A stretch of 64,000 nt of DNA, taken from Chelativorans sp. (lineage in GTDB: Bacteria; Pseudomonadota; Alphaproteobacteria; Rhizobiales; Rhizobiaceae). Made by a program: the position numbers and the translations under genes. Under the pieces are notes generated by a model, which worked only from the letters and a program-made list of their open reading frames with translations, did not search any database and was not told where the DNA came from. The stretch is from assembly GCF_031180965.1 (NCBI RefSeq), contig NZ_JAPSLH010000006.1, positions 124,001 through 188,000 of the forward strand, read 5' to 3'. Of the stretch, positions 62,852 through 64,000 are shown in pieces; the first letter of the stretch is position 1, and each line of letters opens with the position of its first letter.

Positions 62852-62910
62852 CGGATTCCGGCACAATTTTTGCGGTATCGCAGGCATCGCCGAGCGCGAC
62901 GATGGTTCAT

Positions 62911-62930
62911 CCTCCTCTCGATAGGGGAGG
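62911..62930 (+). promoter_or_regulatory. hairpin covering the ribosome binding site of the DddP-like gene
   Basis: CCTCCTC (62911-62917) can pair with GGGGAGG (62924-62930), with one G-U pair, over a 6-nt loop. The right arm is the Shine-Dalgarno sequence, 6 bp before the ATG at 62937. The 85-bp gap holds no other feature. Translational control is possible but untested. Confidence 0.4.
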
Positions 62931-62936
62931 TTGTTC

Positions 62937-64000
62937 ATGAGTATTGTCGTCTTTGATCCGGATAAGGTGGATGACGTCGACTTCGCCGACCGGATGCGCC
63001 ATCCCGCTGCGGCCGATCCCGGCGGCGGCATGTGGCTGTCCGATACCGAGCCGCCTTACATCGACGCCAATGCGCTACGAAAAGGCCGGCTGAAGAGGCT
63101 TCGCGACTGGCTGAGCGAGGCAGGCTACGGTGCGGTCGTCCTTTTTGATCCCTACAATCAGCGTTACGCCACCGGCTCGCGCAACATGTTCGGCTATTTT
63201 CTGCGCAATTCCACGCGGTACTTCTTCATCCCAGCGGTGGGGCCGATCATCCTCTTCGAGTACCCGCAGAGCTACCATGTCTCGATGGTTCTCGACACGG
63301 TCGATGAAGCGCGTCCGTCGAAACTGGTGTGGTCTTCGGTTTCCGGCCGCGACGACGAGTCGGCTGGATCGTTTGCCGACGAGATCGCCGATCTCCTTCG
63401 CGCCCACGGAGGCGGATCGATGAAAATCGGCCTCGACCGGTGCCAGCATCTTCACGCCCTGGCGCTTGAGAAACGCGGTTGTGAGGTGAAGGACTGTCAA
63501 GGCGAGATCCTTGCGGTTCGCGCCATCAAGACACCGGAGGAGGTAAGGTGTCTCCAGGTCTCGATGGCCGGCGCGGAAGCGGCGGTGGCTGCCGTGCGCG
63601 AAGCGATCAAGCCCGGTATTTCGGAGAACGAGCTTTTCGCCATGATGTATCACGAGGTGATCCGGCAGGGTGGAGAATTCATCGAAACCCGTTTGCTCAC
63701 CTCCGGTCAACGCACCAATCCGTGGTTTAACGAGGCGAGCGGCCGCAAGATCCGGCCGGGCGAACTCGTTGCGCTCGATACAGATACGATCGGGTGCTAT
63801 GGCTACTATTCCGACTTCTCGCGCACCTTTCGCTGCGGTCCCGGCAGGCCGACCGACTATCAGAAGACGCTGTACCGGATGGCTTATGACCAGGTTCAGC
63901 ACAATATCGGCATCGTCAAGCCAGGAATGGCATTCCGCGAGATCGCGGAAAAGGCTTGGAAAATTCCGGAGCGTTTCATCGAGCAGCGCTACACTTCCGT
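62937..64000 (+). CDS. DddP-like M24-family metalloenzyme, 3' truncated
   Basis: About 354 residues are visible, running off the window. The M24 (creatinase/aminopeptidase P) fold is clear. The segment GGEFIETRLLTSGQRTNPWF and the motif LDTDTIGCYGYYSDFSRTF place it in the subfamily of the DMSP lyase DddP. Metal-ligand aspartates sit at 281, 283 and 293; their 2 and 10 spacing matches the Asp-x-Asp...Asp ligands reported for DddP (295, 297, 307 in the Ruegeria enzyme) rather than classic M24 peptidases. The remaining His/Glu ligands are beyond the window. DMSP cleavage is possible, but related enzymes of unknown activity exist. The ATG at 62937 follows GGGGAGG, inside a hairpin. Confidence 0.82.
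   Translation, partial: MSIVVFDPDKVDDVDFADRMRHPAAADPGGGMWLSDTEPPYIDANALRKGRLKRLRDWLSEAGYGAVVLFDPYNQRYATGSRNMFGYFLRNSTRYFFIPAVGPIILFEYPQSYHVSMVLDTVDEARPSKLVWSSVSGRDDESAGSFADEIADLLRAHGGGSMKIGLDRCQHLHALALEKRGCEVKDCQGEILAVRAIKTPEEVRCLQVSMAGAEAAVAAVREAIKPGISENELFAMMYHEVIRQGGEFIETRLLTSGQRTNPWFNEASGRKIRPGELVALDTDTIGCYGYYSDFSRTFRCGPGRPTDYQKTLYRMAYDQVQHNIGIVKPGMAFREIAEKAWKIPERFIEQRYTS

Overview
The window looks like chromosomal DNA of a Hyphomicrobiales (Rhizobiales) alphaproteobacterium, probably of the Phyllobacteriaceae/Mesorhizobium type. The support is high GC coding sequence, an RpiR-type iolR beside iolCDEB, a LivKHMGF-type transporter, an FrcBCA-like sugar transporter and several small proteins typical of the order. 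This placement is inferred from gene content; no rRNA is present.

Layout. (1) 1-16.6 kb is a sugar/inositol region. It holds a truncated sugar isomerase gene, two Gfo/Idh/MocA oxidoreductases, an aldose epimerase, a complete sugar ABC transporter, iolG, and iolR-iolC-iolD-iolE-(small membrane protein)-iolB. Two 16-bp palindromes of the form TGGAA-N6-TTCCA flank iolR and are the likely IolR operators. Between iolG and the second oxidoreductase lie an SH3-like secreted protein, an orphan antitoxin-like gene, a small conserved protein and a palindromic repeat block. (2) 16.65-25.8 kb is one minus-strand polysaccharide operon. It encodes a UDP-N-acetyl-L-fucosamine pathway (WbjB/C/D) with a WbuB-like glycosyltransferase, and a PglF/E/D/C-like set that would make and load a bacillosamine-type first sugar. 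(3) 26-32.5 kb is housekeeping: tRNA-Gln(CTG), ppx, rlmE, an MFS exporter, a DUF2243 fusion protein and guaB. (4) 32.5-41.7 kb is a nitrogen-compound uptake and catabolism cluster: N-formylglutamate amidohydrolase-like protein, five-part Liv-type ABC transporter, two isochorismatase-fold amidohydrolases, a glutamine-synthetase-like ligase and an RpiR regulator. Its two divergent promoter regions carry the same pair of operator-like boxes at the same 38-bp spacing. (5) 41.8-46.4 kb holds aqpZ, an RsmB-like methyltransferase, a thioesterase and guaA. (6) 46.4-51.6 kb is a decayed mobile-element scar next to guaA: an integrase with two frameshifts, an AlpA-type regulator, a broken DoxX gene, an unidentified broken gene and a DUF6894 protein. 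(7) 51.6-61.2 kb is an amino-sugar cluster (nagB, a SIS protein, nagA, a ceramidase-like amidase, an ABC transporter without its ATPase, an AGE-family epimerase). It is controlled by a LacI regulator with two near-identical operators. (8) 61.8-64 kb holds a GlxA-type regulator and a 3'-truncated DddP-like M24 enzyme.

The main theme is scavenging. Three separate catabolic regulons (inositol, an unidentified amide or ureide nitrogen source, amino sugars) each carry their own regulator and visible operators. The least explained system is the RpiR-controlled cluster at 32.5-41.7 kb.
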